From the NCBI RefSeq assembly GCF_003935895.2, contig NZ_CP054058.1, forward strand, positions 1,488,001-1,552,000: a stretch of DNA of 64,000 nt, given 5' to 3'. This stretch comes from Scandinavium goeteborgense. GTDB lineage: Bacteria; Pseudomonadota; Gammaproteobacteria; Enterobacterales; Enterobacteriaceae. This document shows, piece after piece, positions 28,323-37,335 of this stretch. The notes below the pieces were generated by a model that did not search any database, was not told the DNA's origin, and saw only the letters and a list, made by a program, of their open reading frames with translations. Made by a program: the position numbers and the translations under genes. Position 1 is the first letter of the stretch. Each line of letters begins with the position of its first letter.

Positions 28323-28470
28323 TAAAACGGGAAAGCCCCAACCGAAGCTGGGGCTTTGTAAAAGGAAAGGGATATGATGAAGGTAGTCATCATACTGGTC
28401 GTGCTCTTAGTCATTAGCTTGCCAGCATACTAAGAGACCAGAGGGGGGAGTAATCCTCCCTCGCCCTTTG
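28323..28470 (-). ncRNA. sib: Sib antisense RNA (type I antitoxin)
   Basis: About 148 nt on the strand opposite the small Ibs gene. The expected 5' block is visible (AAAGGGCGAGGGAGGATT, then ACTCCCCCCTCTGGTC, a hairpin), followed by the full antisense of ibs and a strong terminator hairpin (AAAGCCCC/GGGGCTTT, 28332-28357) with a downstream T run. E. coli carries sibA and sibB at this place next to mdtA; here one copy is seen. Ends are inferred from the promoter and terminator, not mapped. Confidence 0.85.
28374..28433 (+). CDS. ibs: Ibs-family type I toxin peptide
   Basis: 19 residues: MMKVVIILVVLLVISLPAY, one hydrophobic segment with a near-perfect match to E. coli IbsA-E. Overproduced Ibs peptides depolarise the inner membrane. 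A strong ribosome site AAAGGAAAGGG precedes the ATG at 28374. The complete coding sequence lies inside the antisense Sib RNA, which normally blocks translation and leads to RNase III cleavage. The second ATG (28377) is an alternative start. Confidence 0.92.
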   Translation: MMKVVIILVVLLVISLPAY

Positions 28471-28476
28471 CCTTCC

Positions 28477-28505
28477 AAATTAGGTCGAAAAAGCAACGGA
28501 GTCAA
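28477..28505 (-). promoter_or_regulatory. Sigma-70 promoter of the Sib RNA
   Basis: Minus strand TTGACT (28500-28505), 17-nt spacer, TAATTT (28477-28482); start expected near 28470. A strong -35 and correct spacing fit a constitutively made antitoxin. Confidence 0.75.
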
Positions 28506-28534
28506 CCCGCGCTTTTCCGACGCTGCTCGCAGAC

Positions 28535-29887
28535 TCAGGAAAAAATGACCTGAGCCCAGCGCGCCAGACCCGCCGTGACCGAGCCGAAATCATCACCGCC
28601 GGCAATTTCAATTCCAGGCAGCTGCTGCGCCAGCGCTTTTTTGATCAGCGGTGAACGGGCGCTACCGCCGGTCAGATAGATAACGTCAGGTTTTTCATTG
28701 CCGTTTTCCAGCGCCAGCTGAACCTGCTCCAGAATGCGGTTTAACGGCTGATTCAGCGCAGCTTCCAGACCCATCTGGTTGATGTCTGCGGCCAGCTCCG
28801 GGCTCAGGAACGACAGCGAGGTGGTGATGTCTTCTTTGTCGGAAAGGGCGATTTTGCTCTCTTCGGCGCTGCGCACCAGACGGTAGCTCAGGCGCTGTTG
28901 CCAGGTTTTCAGCAGCAGGTTTACTTTGTCCGAATCGCGGGCGTCACGCACCAGGTCACGCAGCATGCGCCCATTAGCGGCGCTGTAGAAATCGGTCTGT
29001 GCCGGAACATCGTTGATAGCGACGGCATTCCACCACGGCAGAACCGGCAGGGCGATCCCTTTTTCCGTGTCGCCGCCCATGCCGAGCAGCGGCATCAGGC
29101 ATTTGAATGCCAGCGCGATATCCAGATCGTTACCGCCCACGCGGCAACCACTGTGGCCGAGCAGGCTGTCCTGACGCTCACGGCGGGCGCGCCACTGCGG
29201 CCCCATCAGCAGCAGGGAACAGTCGGTAGTACCGCCGCCGATATCGACAACCAGCACGCGTTTTTCGCTACTCAGCGTGGCTTCAAAATCCAGACCCGCC
29301 GCAACCGGCTCGTACTGGAAGACCACATCGGCGAAACCGGCACGTTGCGCGGCACGTTTCAGAATCCCCTGGGCCTGTTCGTTAGCGTCATCGCCGCCGA
29401 GACCCTGGAAGTTAATCGGACGGCCAATCACCGCCTGAGTAATGCTCTCTGACAGCTGCGATTCTGCCTGCTGTTTAATGTGCAGCATCATGGAGCACAC
29501 GAGGTCTTCAAACAGCGCAACTTGCTGCGGCTTAAGCCCGCTGGCGCCCAGGAAGGATTTCGGTGATTTGACGAAGTACACTTCTTCGGGATCGTCGATG
29601 TACTGCTTCAGCGACGCGAGACCGAACTGGACGCTGTTGCCCAGCACCTCAATATCTTCTTCGCGGTTGTAGCGGATAGCCCGGCGCAGCAGCGCTTCGG
29701 TTTCCGTGCCGGTCGCGGGAACGTCGTGCTGGCGATACAGCCATTCGCTGACGGATTCACGCGTTGGCGCGCAGAGCATCGAGGGCAGCAGCGTGCTCCC
29801 GTTTTCGAGGGTTAAAAGCTGCGGCGCATCACCGCGCATCACGGCCACTGAACAGTTTGCCGTACCGTAGTCAAAACCAATAAACAC
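28535..29887 (-). CDS. yegD: Hsp70-family protein YegD
   Basis: 450 residues, the E. coli length. Only the actin-like ATPase part of Hsp70 is present: phosphate loop 1 (FIGFDYGTANCSVAV), phosphate loop 2 (VLVVDIGGGTTDCSLLL) and the adenosine motif (YLTGGSARSPLIKKAL). There is no DnaK-like substrate lid, so it is an actin-fold ATPase of unknown role rather than a general chaperone. The start is GTG 29887, with GGGGA 9 nt upstream and homology beginning exactly there; the open frame to 29953 is not used. Divergent from alkA. Confidence 0.93.
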   Translation of the reverse strand: MFIGFDYGTANCSVAVMRGDAPQLLTLENGSTLLPSMLCAPTRESVSEWLYRQHDVPATGTETEALLRRAIRYNREEDIEVLGNSVQFGLASLKQYIDDPEEVYFVKSPKSFLGASGLKPQQVALFEDLVCSMMLHIKQQAESQLSESITQAVIGRPINFQGLGGDDANEQAQGILKRAAQRAGFADVVFQYEPVAAGLDFEATLSSEKRVLVVDIGGGTTDCSLLLMGPQWRARRERQDSLLGHSGCRVGGNDLDIALAFKCLMPLLGMGGDTEKGIALPVLPWWNAVAINDVPAQTDFYSAANGRMLRDLVRDARDSDKVNLLLKTWQQRLSYRLVRSAEESKIALSDKEDITTSLSFLSPELAADINQMGLEAALNQPLNRILEQVQLALENGNEKPDVIYLTGGSARSPLIKKALAQQLPGIEIAGGDDFGSVTAGLARWAQVIFS

Positions 29888-29963
29888 TGTGTGAATTCCC
29901 CATGCCGGTGAAGAAAGGGCGAAGACTTTAGCGGAATGTCGTGCTGGCGACAACCGGAATATG

Positions 29964-29998
29964 AAAGCAAAGCGCGAATGGCGCTAAGCGGTTATGCT
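29964..29998 (+). promoter_or_regulatory. alkA promoter with Ada box
   Basis: AAAGCAAAGCGCGA at 29964-29977 matches the methylated-Ada box (AAANNAAAGCGCA type) seen at E. coli alkA. It sits 15 nt before a -10-like TATGCT at about 29993-29998, so it takes the -35 place as in E. coli. This predicts induction in the adaptive response to alkylation. Confidence 0.7.
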
Positions 29999-30022
29999 CT
30001 GGAGACTTATTGAGGAGAAACC

Positions 30023-30865
30023 ATGTTCATTTTACCCTGGCAAGCACCTTATGACTGGGCCTGGATGTTCGGCTTTCTGGCAGGGCGTACCGTAGAGGGC
30101 GTTGAGCGCTTTGACAATCAAACCTATACCCGCAGTTTTTCGTTGAACGGTCATCATGGGCTGATGCGTGCCACGCCCGATCTTACGACGCAGACGCTGG
30201 TGGTCACTCTTTCCGATGGGCTGTTGCCGGTTAAAGATCAGTGTCTGCAACGGCTTGAGCAACTTTTCGATTTGCGCTGCGAACCGCAGCAGGTGTCGGC
30301 GGCGTTGGGTGAACTGGCCGCCGCGCGACCGGGTCTGCGTCTGCCGGGCTGTGTCGATGCCTTTGAACAGGGTGTGCGGGCGATTCTTGGACAGTTAGTG
30401 AGCGTGGCGATGGCCGCGAAGCTGACAAGTCGGGTGGCGAAAGCCTACGGCACGCCGCTTGAAGAAGCGCCGGAATTTACCTGTTTCCCGACGCCGCAGC
30501 AGCTGGTGGTTGCCGATCCGCTGGCGTTAAAAGCGCTGGGGATGCCGGTAAAACGCGCCGAAGCCTTGATACATCTGGCGCAGGCCGCCATTTCAGGTGA
30601 GCTGCCGTTATTGCCGCCTCACGATGTGGAAGCGGCAATGAAAACGTTGCAAACGTTTCCCGGTATTGGCCGCTGGACCGCCAACTACTATGCGTTGCGC
30701 GGCTGGCAGGCCAAGGACGTTTTCCTGCCGGACGACTACCTGATTAAGCAGCGCTTCCCCGGCATGACGCCTGCGCAAATCCGCCGATATGCGGAGCGCT
30801 GGCAGCCCTGGCGCTCCTACGCGTTGCTGCACATCTGGTACAGCGACGGTTTTCAGCCGGGCTAA
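30023..30865 (+). CDS. alkA: DNA-3-methyladenine glycosylase II
   Basis: 280 residues (E. coli 282). An N-terminal TBP-like domain to about 110, then the HhH-GPD fold. The helix-hairpin-helix is LQTFPGIGRWTANYYAL (210-224) and catalytic Asp238 is in FLPDDYL; Trp218 and the aromatic pocket residues are kept. It removes alkylated purines and pyrimidines (3-meA, 7-meG, O2-meT) in base excision repair. Start ATG 30023 follows GAGGAG. Convergent with the next gene: the two stop codons overlap by 3 nt. Confidence 0.97.
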   Translation: MFILPWQAPYDWAWMFGFLAGRTVEGVERFDNQTYTRSFSLNGHHGLMRATPDLTTQTLVVTLSDGLLPVKDQCLQRLEQLFDLRCEPQQVSAALGELAAARPGLRLPGCVDAFEQGVRAILGQLVSVAMAAKLTSRVAKAYGTPLEEAPEFTCFPTPQQLVVADPLALKALGMPVKRAEALIHLAQAAISGELPLLPPHDVEAAMKTLQTFPGIGRWTANYYALRGWQAKDVFLPDDYLIKQRFPGMTPAQIRRYAERWQPWRSYALLHIWYSDGFQPG

Positions 30866-32112
30866 TGGGTGTGCTGTTCGCGGCGAGTGGTCCCTTCAGG
30901 CTGATGGCCGGAAATCACCACCCCGCGCGTTTCCCGCCCAAAGGCGACAAACAGGCAGATAAGAATGGCGACCGTCCCGGCGACCAGCGCCATCGCCATC
31001 CCGTAGTTGCCGCCGTTGGCTTCGGCGATCCGCGCCTGGAGGGTGGCGTTCACCGAAGCCAGCAGATTCCCCAACTGGTAGACAAACCCCGGCAGCACCG
31101 CGCGGGCATTGGCGGGAACCAGTTCGTTGAGGTAGGTCGGCACCACGCCCCACGCGCCCTGAACCATAAATTGCATCAGGAATGCGCCAAGCCCAATGTT
31201 GAACGAGCCGGTGGAAAAGGCCCACAGCGGCAGCACCGGCAGCGCCAGAAACGCCGCGATGATCATCGCTTTTTTTCGCCCTATTTTTTCCGACACCGAG
31301 CCGAAGAAGATCCCGCCGAGCATCGCCGCGATGTTGTAACCGATGGCGATCAGGCTGACGGTGTGCGGATCAAAACCGTGCTGTACTTTCAGGAACGTCG
31401 GATACAGATCCTGGGTGCCGTGGCTGAAGAAGTTAAAGCAAGCCATCAGCAACACCAAATACAGGCACAGCTTCCATTGGCTGCGTAAAATGGGCAGCAG
31501 CGCCGTGCTCTCTTTGCGTTCGCGCGCCGCCTGCCACACCGGCGATTCCGGCACTTTGAACCAGATGTACGGCAGCAGGAAAATCGGCAGGGCGCCAATC
31601 AGGAACATGCCGCGCCAGCCCACGGTGCTGTAGAACAGGCCGAAGATAATCGACGCCAACAGGTAACCGCACGGATAGCCCGCCTGGAAAATCCCGGACA
31701 TAAGGCCACGTGAGCGATCGGGAATGGTTTCCATCGCCAGTGACGACGCCACACCCCAGATCCCGCCCATTGCGATGCCGTACAACAGCCGCAGCACCAG
31801 GAACGTGGTGAAGGTCGGTGACCACGCTGACAGCAGCTCAAAGATGCTGAAGAATAAAATATTGAGCATCAGGATCGGACGGCGGCCATATTTTTCCGCC
31901 ATCCGGCCAAAAATAAGCGCGCCAATCGGGCGGACCGCCAGGGTCAGCATGATGGCAATCGAGACTTCGGAAACCGAAGAATGAAACCAGCTGGCGAGGT
32001 CGCTCAGCACGAAGACCAGAATGAAGAAGTCAAAGGCGTCCAGCATCCAGCTTGAGAAGCTGGCGAAAGCGACGTGCTTTTGGGTTGAGCTCCAGTTAAA
32101 AAGTGTAGGCAT
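30862..32112 (-). CDS. MFS transporter, SHS/metabolite:H+ symporter type
   Basis: 416 residues, about 12 TM segments. Both copies of the MFS loop motif are visible (GRMAEKYGRRPILM near 73-86, GSVSEKIGRKKAM near 270). The first helix WMLDAFDFFILVFVLSDL and PESPVW after TM6 are typical of sialic-acid/lactate/aromatic-acid symporters (NanT, JEN1, AAHS). The substrate cannot be told. It is inserted between alkA and dgcE relative to E. coli. Upstream (32113-32305) a TTACATGTAA palindrome at 32229-32238 overlaps AT-rich promoter-like DNA and could be an operator. Last residues are charged (REQHTH). Confidence 0.85.
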   Translation of the reverse strand: MPTLFNWSSTQKHVAFASFSSWMLDAFDFFILVFVLSDLASWFHSSVSEVSIAIMLTLAVRPIGALIFGRMAEKYGRRPILMLNILFFSIFELLSAWSPTFTTFLVLRLLYGIAMGGIWGVASSLAMETIPDRSRGLMSGIFQAGYPCGYLLASIIFGLFYSTVGWRGMFLIGALPIFLLPYIWFKVPESPVWQAARERKESTALLPILRSQWKLCLYLVLLMACFNFFSHGTQDLYPTFLKVQHGFDPHTVSLIAIGYNIAAMLGGIFFGSVSEKIGRKKAMIIAAFLALPVLPLWAFSTGSFNIGLGAFLMQFMVQGAWGVVPTYLNELVPANARAVLPGFVYQLGNLLASVNATLQARIAEANGGNYGMAMALVAGTVAILICLFVAFGRETRGVVISGHQPEGTTRREQHTH

Positions 32113-32305
32113 GTTCGGTGTCCTGAAAATGGCTGTGCGGGGACAGCGTAGGGCAGGCAGGGCGTTGTGCGGGCAAGATGTCGACAGGACCTGTCACCGG
32201 GAAAGTTTTCTTGTTAAGCATTTGTATATTACATGTAAAGAATGATTGATTAGCAGGTTAATCGTTAGATTTTGTAAGTATTAGCAGCGAAACGAAAATG
32301 AATAA
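32113..32305 (-). promoter_or_regulatory. Probable promoter region of the MFS gene
   Basis: Non-coding, AT-rich at 32215-32290. It contains a perfect 10-bp palindrome TTACATGTAA (32229-32238) beside TATA-like words (GTATATTACA). No regulator gene is nearby, so which protein binds is unknown. Confidence 0.3.
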
Positions 32306-32327
32306 GCCCGCGGCGGCTGCGGCGGGC
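32306..32327 (-). terminator. Terminator downstream of dgcE
   Basis: GCCCGC ... GCGGGC stem with a G/C-rich loop; on the minus strand it is followed by TTATTCATTTT. It lies 22-43 nt after the dgcE stop. Confidence 0.55.
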
Positions 32328-32348
32328 GAGGGGAAAGCCGGACGGGGA

Positions 32349-35300
32349 TCAGTTGATGGCGAAATAGCTGGTGTTGAGTACCACCTCCAGCGGCTGGTTG
32401 GCGGCAATCGAATCGCCGTAAATCAGATCCACGCCAATGCCGGAAAGCGTGTCCATCATTAGCGCCTGATTGGTTGGCCCGGCAATGGTTTTCATCCCCA
32501 GACGCTGGGCGTGGCCCTGCACGATAGTGACCATCATTTCATCCATCAGACTGGCGTGCACATTGCCAATCAGTTCCGGGTCCAGCATCACGTAATCGGC
32601 GATGCCCGCTTTCAGATGTTCAAACAGGTCCAGATCCTGACCGACCTGGCTGATGATAATTTTACAGCCGGCGTTACGCAGCTGATCCAGCCCTTCCTGA
32701 ACGCCGGACTGCGCCAGGCTGCTGGCGTTGAACACCAGATGCAGCAGCCGGGCGGGCATGGCGCTCTCTTTCAGGCCGTCGAGAATTTCGTTAATCAGCA
32801 CCGGCCCGGTCAGGCCCGCCGCTGACAGCGGCAGGGTGACGCTGACCCCGCGGGTGGCAACCTTAGGCGCCCAGCTGCGGAAGAACTCCTGGAAAATACG
32901 GCGATCGAGGGCGTGGATCAGCTCTTGATCCGCCAGCCCTTTGCGGAACGCCTGTTCCTCAACCATTTCGCCTTCGCTGGTCCACAGCCGCATCGACAGC
33001 AGCCAGAAGTTGCTGGTTTCCGGAATGCGCGGCGACGCCACGCCCCGGGCCATCAGCACCAGATGGTTGTCGCGCACCATGTGCCACTGTTCGTCGAGCG
33101 ACATCATGCTGCGCTGCTGATGCAGCCGGTCCTGCTGCGGTTCATAGACGCTGACCATCCCGCGCCCGTTGTTTTTCGAGGTGTAGCAGGCGATATCGGC
33201 CTGCGACATCACTTCGGTCGCCAGACAGTTTTGCTCGTCGATCAAGGTAATCCCGGCGCTGGCTCCGATTCGATGCAGGCGGCCTTCCCACAGGAAGTGA
33301 TAATCGTTGATAGCCTGAATGATGCGCCCGGAAATATACCGCGCGCTTTCGATGTTGCAGTCAGGCAGCAGTAGGCCAAATTCGTCGCCGCCGAGACGGG
33401 CGAGGACATCGCTGGTACGCAACATACTCAGCACCATCGAGGAGAGTTCGCGCAGCAGCGCATCCCCCGCGGCGTGACCGGCGGTGTCATTCACCGCTTT
33501 AAAGCGATCCAGGTCGATAAACACCAGGGCGTGACGCTGATGGGTTTCCTGAACGCTTTGCAACAGACGCTTGAGGTGATTCTCAAAGCTGACGCGGTTA
33601 GCCAGATGGGTGAGGGCATCGTGCGACGCGCTGTAACTCAGCTGGCGCAGCATTTTGCGCGATTCGGTAACGTCCTGAATAACCAGCACCGAACCGATAT
33701 TTTGCCCGTCAAGCGTGCTCAGCGGCGTGATGCTGTAATGGATGTCATAACTGCCGCCGTCGCGACAGTGCAGCACCACATCCTGGTCGATATCGTTGCG
33801 AGACATATCCCCGCTGTGAATGTTTTCCATCAGCGGGCCGTTATCGCCAAAGGTAATGCGCAGCACGTTCAGCAGCGGCTGCTTCATGGCCTGGTCCTGA
33901 GTCCAGCCACTCATTTTTTCGGCAACCGGGTTCATAAAGATCACGTTCATATCGACGTCGGTACACAGCACCGCTTCGCCGATGGAATCCAGGGTAATGT
34001 GCAGGCGCTCTTTTTCCTGGAACAGCGCTTCGTTCAGCTGTTTCACCTCGGTCATATCCATATTAATGCCGAGCAGGCGCTCCACTTCGCCCTGTTTATT
34101 CAGCACGCGGTTAGCCAGCGAGCGAATATGGCGAATGCCTTCTTTGACGTGGATACGAAATTCCAGCTTGAACGGCGAACGGGCGGTGAGCGCATTGCGG
34201 ATCACGCGTTCGGCCTGCTCGCGGTCTTCTTCCACCAGGCAGTTATGCCACAGTTGCCAGGTCGGTTTGAGGTGCGACGGGATTTCATACAGCTCGAACA
34301 TCCGCTTATCCCAGGAGATAAGATCGGGTTCCAGCTCCCATTCCCAGATGCCAATCCCGCCCGCTTCGTTGGCGAGCGTGATGCGTTCCATCAGCCGCTT
34401 GTTGACCCATTCGGTGTGCTTCAGGTCGTTGATGTCTTCAATCTGGGCGATGAAATAGAGCGGCGTACCGTCCGCATGACGCACCAGCGACACCGCCAGC
34501 AGCGCCCAGACCACGTCGCCTTTACGCGTGTAGTAGCGCTTTTCCATGGTGTAGGTATTGATTTCGCCGCTGACCAGCAGTTCGAGCTGCGACAGGTCAT
34601 TGTCGAGGTCTTCCGGCCAGGTCAGCTGCTGGAAGGTCATCGCCCGCAGTTCGTTCTGGCTGTATCCGAGGAATTTGCACAGCGCTTTGTTAGCCTGTAG
34701 CCACTGGCCTTCGGTGCCGACCAGTGCCATGCCGATGGCGGAATATTCCATCGCGTTGCGGAAGCGTTCTTCGCTCTCGGTAATGTGTTTGCGCTCGGCC
34801 CGGAAGGCGTACATCACCATCGTCATCACGTTGGCGGGCAGCAGGATCATCAGGAACGGCAGCCAGGGCGTGTTGCTCATCACGTACACGTGAGGCGTTT
34901 GCAGGCTGAGCGGGTTGGTCGCCATCATCAGCGACACCATCATGATAGTAATCAGGAAAATGGAGAACGCTTCCATGCGCGGCAGGCGCACGGCGCTCCA
35001 CATCAACAGCACGATAACGCAGGTAAATGGCCACGGTAGCCACAGCATCGCCATGGCGCTCAGCGCCAGCGTGACCGCCAGCGTCAGCATCGTTTCCAGC
35101 AGCAGACGCGGTTTGCGGTGGCGTAACAGATAATGGTTTTTATACAGCAAACCGAGCGGGACCAGCGCCAGCGCGCCAATCGATTCGGACAACACCCAGA
35201 CCAGGAAGGTGTGCAGCGCGTGTTCGGCCGGGGCGAACAACAGCACCAGTAGCCCGCCCGCCAGCGGCGGCACGATGGCACTGGAAATAGCCAGGCGAAC

Positions 35301-35672
35301 CCAGTCGTGTAGGTTTTGCAGCGGATTATAGCCGGGCAAAAATTTACGCAGCAGCACCGCGCCCAACGCCGCTTCGATGGCATTGATGGCCGGATAAATG
35401 AGATTCAGCGAGCTGGGCGGAAACAGCACCCACGTTGCCAGAAGACCGCCGAGCGTGCAGGCGGCGGCAATGACAGGCCACATTTTCCCGGCATAGCGAT
35501 AAAACGCGACCATCATAATAGAGGTCGGGAACCATAAGGGGGCGAGAAGAGTTCCGAAACGCGTCAGCTCGAGCGAGAAAAGGGTAAAAATGAACGTCAG
35601 TATCCCGAGGCATAACATGCTCAGCACAGGATGAGAGGGCGTAACGGGCACTCGTTGTTCAGATATCTTCAT
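32349..35672 (-). CDS. dgcE: Diguanylate cyclase DgcE (YegE): MASE1-PAS-PAS-PAS-GGDEF-degenerate EAL
   Basis: 1107 residues (E. coli 1105). The N-terminal MASE1 region (to about 300) has 8-10 TM segments, then three PAS/PAC units (for example FRNAMEYSAIGMALVG and LHITLDSIGEAVLCTD). The cyclase domain has an intact GGDEF at 761-765 (LARLGGDEFGLLL) preceded by FIDLDRFKAVND. The following EAL-like domain lacks the EAL/ExLxR signature, as in E. coli, so it is not expected to hydrolyse c-di-GMP. DgcE supplies c-di-GMP that triggers the YciR/DgcM switch for curli and cellulose. Its own promoter lies in 35673-36015. Confidence 0.96.
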   Translation of the reverse strand: MKISEQRVPVTPSHPVLSMLCLGILTFIFTLFSLELTRFGTLLAPLWFPTSIMMVAFYRYAGKMWPVIAAACTLGGLLATWVLFPPSSLNLIYPAINAIEAALGAVLLRKFLPGYNPLQNLHDWVRLAISSAIVPPLAGGLLVLLFAPAEHALHTFLVWVLSESIGALALVPLGLLYKNHYLLRHRKPRLLLETMLTLAVTLALSAMAMLWLPWPFTCVIVLLMWSAVRLPRMEAFSIFLITIMMVSLMMATNPLSLQTPHVYVMSNTPWLPFLMILLPANVMTMVMYAFRAERKHITESEERFRNAMEYSAIGMALVGTEGQWLQANKALCKFLGYSQNELRAMTFQQLTWPEDLDNDLSQLELLVSGEINTYTMEKRYYTRKGDVVWALLAVSLVRHADGTPLYFIAQIEDINDLKHTEWVNKRLMERITLANEAGGIGIWEWELEPDLISWDKRMFELYEIPSHLKPTWQLWHNCLVEEDREQAERVIRNALTARSPFKLEFRIHVKEGIRHIRSLANRVLNKQGEVERLLGINMDMTEVKQLNEALFQEKERLHITLDSIGEAVLCTDVDMNVIFMNPVAEKMSGWTQDQAMKQPLLNVLRITFGDNGPLMENIHSGDMSRNDIDQDVVLHCRDGGSYDIHYSITPLSTLDGQNIGSVLVIQDVTESRKMLRQLSYSASHDALTHLANRVSFENHLKRLLQSVQETHQRHALVFIDLDRFKAVNDTAGHAAGDALLRELSSMVLSMLRTSDVLARLGGDEFGLLLPDCNIESARYISGRIIQAINDYHFLWEGRLHRIGASAGITLIDEQNCLATEVMSQADIACYTSKNNGRGMVSVYEPQQDRLHQQRSMMSLDEQWHMVRDNHLVLMARGVASPRIPETSNFWLLSMRLWTSEGEMVEEQAFRKGLADQELIHALDRRIFQEFFRSWAPKVATRGVSVTLPLSAAGLTGPVLINEILDGLKESAMPARLLHLVFNASSLAQSGVQEGLDQLRNAGCKIIISQVGQDLDLFEHLKAGIADYVMLDPELIGNVHASLMDEMMVTIVQGHAQRLGMKTIAGPTNQALMMDTLSGIGVDLIYGDSIAANQPLEVVLNTSYFAIN

Positions 35673-36015
35673 TTACCGCTTTCCGCCAGGGCTTTCCGGC
35701 CGCGACTTTTCACGCGGAATGGGCCTGAATTCATAAGGATGACGAATGGGATTATGCTAGTACAAACAATTTACATTTCCTATGGCATCTGCTCAATATT
35801 TAACATCATTGAGAGATAAAGAAGGGGCGAAGAACAAAAAGTGTCTAAGGCGTTGGAAAATTGAACATATTAATTTGAGAATAGTCACTTTTCAGCCTGG
35901 CTTGGGTGAAAATCGTTTTCACTGGTATCGACGGGCTGAAATCCCTATAATTGCCGCGTTTGGCGCTCCGACGCCACCCTTCCTATCATCCAGGTTAATC
36001 AGGTCGCAAAAACTT
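35673..36015. promoter_or_regulatory. dgcE/udk divergent intergenic region
   Basis: 343 bp without a gene. On the udk side a perfect TATAAT lies at 35946-35951, followed by a 64-nt leader; no good -35 was found at 17 nt. The middle (35740-35900) is AT-rich. A frame open from 35782 into udk has no homology before the udk ATG and is rejected as coding. Confidence 0.5.
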
Positions 36016-36657
36016 ATGACTGATAAGTCTCATCAGTGCGTCATTATAGGCATCGCCGGCGCATCGGCTTCAGGTAAAAGCCTCATCTCCAGCACCCTTT
36101 ATCGTGAATTACGTGAACAGGTTGGCGATGAACATATCGGCGTGATCCCTGAAGACAGCTATTACAAAGACCAGAGTCATCTGTCGATGGAAGATCGCGT
36201 CAAAACGAACTATGACCATCCAAGCGCGATGGATCACAGTCTGTTATATCAGCATCTGCAAACGCTTAAACGCGGTGAAGCGATTGAACTCCCGGTATAC
36301 AGCTATGTGGAACATACTCGCATGCCGCAGACCGTGCATATCAAGCCGAAGAAAGTCATCATCCTCGAAGGGATTTTGCTGCTGACCGACGCCCGTCTGC
36401 GCGAAGAAATGAACTTCTCCATTTTTGTCGACACCCCGCTGGATATCTGCCTGATGCGTCGTATCAAGCGCGATGTTAACGAGCGCGGCCGTTCGATGGA
36501 TTCGGTAATGGCACAGTATCAAAAAACGGTCCGCCCGATGTTCCTGCAGTTTATCGAGCCGTCCAAACAGTACGCCGATATTATCGTGCCGCGCGGCGGG
36601 AAAAACCGCATCGCCATCGATATTCTGAAGGCCAAAATCAGCCAGTTTTTTGAATAA
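36016..36657 (+). CDS. udk: Uridine/cytidine kinase
   Basis: 213 residues, identical in length to E. coli Udk. P-loop [11 protein letters not shown] (11-21) near the N-terminus, then PEDSYYKD and the conserved [12 protein letters not shown] lid. It phosphorylates uridine and cytidine with GTP or ATP in pyrimidine salvage. Start ATG 36016 (MTDKSHQC). Followed 71 nt later by dcd, a fellow pyrimidine-nucleotide gene. Confidence 0.98.
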   Translation: MTDKSHQCVIIGIAGASASGKSLISSTLYRELREQVGDEHIGVIPEDSYYKDQSHLSMEDRVKTNYDHPSAMDHSLLYQHLQTLKRGEAIELPVYSYVEHTRMPQTVHIKPKKVIILEGILLLTDARLREEMNFSIFVDTPLDICLMRRIKRDVNERGRSMDSVMAQYQKTVRPMFLQFIEPSKQYADIIVPRGGKNRIAIDILKAKISQFFE

Positions 36658-36728
36658 TTCCCTCGAATTATGTACTGTGCTAAATGACCCGGCAGATGCC
36701 GGGCATAATGCATTAAAGGAGATAGCGC

Positions 36729-37310
36729 ATGCGTCTGTGTGACCGAGATATTGAAGCCTGGCTGGATGACGGCCGTTTGGGTATTTCTCCACGACCGCCG
36801 GTCGAACGCATCAATGGTGCGACGGTGGACGTTCGCCTCGGCAATAAATTCCGTACGTTTAGCGGGCACACGGCGGCATTCATCGACCTCAGCGGGCCGA
36901 AAGCGGAAGTCAGTGCGGCACTTGACCGCGTGATGAGCGACGAAATCGTGCTGGCGGAAGGCGAAGCGTTTTATCTGCATCCGGGTGAACTGGCGCTGGC
37001 CGTGACCCTGGAGTCCGTCACTCTTCCGGCTGATTTGGTCGGTTGGCTTGACGGGCGTTCTTCTCTGGCGCGACTGGGCCTGATGGTTCACGTTACCGCG
37101 CACCGCATCGATCCCGGCTGGTCCGGCTGCATCGTGCTTGAATTCTACAACTCGGGCAAACTGCCGCTGGCGCTGCGTCCGGGTATGCTTATCGGTGCCC
37201 TGAGCTTTGAGCCGCTGTCTGGCCCGGCAGCCCGTCCTTACAACCGCCGTGAAGACGCGAAGTATCGCGATCAGCAGGGTGCGGTTGCCAGTCGCATCGA
37301 TAAAGACTGA
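36729..37310 (+). CDS. dcd: dCTP deaminase
   Basis: 193 residues, trimeric dUTPase-fold enzyme that turns dCTP into dUTP, the main source of dTMP precursors. Conserved [25 protein letters not shown] carries the active-site segments (run split here by position 111-134), and the catalytic Glu lies in [15 protein letters not shown] precedes ATG 36729. The asmA gene follows 25 nt later and may be cotranscribed. Confidence 0.98.
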   Translation: MRLCDRDIEAWLDDGRLGISPRPPVERINGATVDVRLGNKFRTFSGHTAAFIDLSGPKAEVSAALDRVMSDEIVLAEGEAFYLHPGELALAVTLESVTLPADLVGWLDGRSSLARLGLMVHVTAHRIDPGWSGCIVLEFYNSGKLPLALRPGMLIGALSFEPLSGPAARPYNRREDAKYRDQQGAVASRIDKD

Positions 37311-37335
37311 GCGTGACTGACACGTCGGAGAGAGC

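Noticed and set aside
33474-34700. 408-codon frame antisense to dgcE
   Set aside because: Shadow of the PAS/GGDEF coding region, no homology and no ribosome site.
35782-36015. N-terminal extension of Udk
   Set aside because: Contains the TATAAT promoter word and has no match to uridine kinases; family start is ATG 36016.
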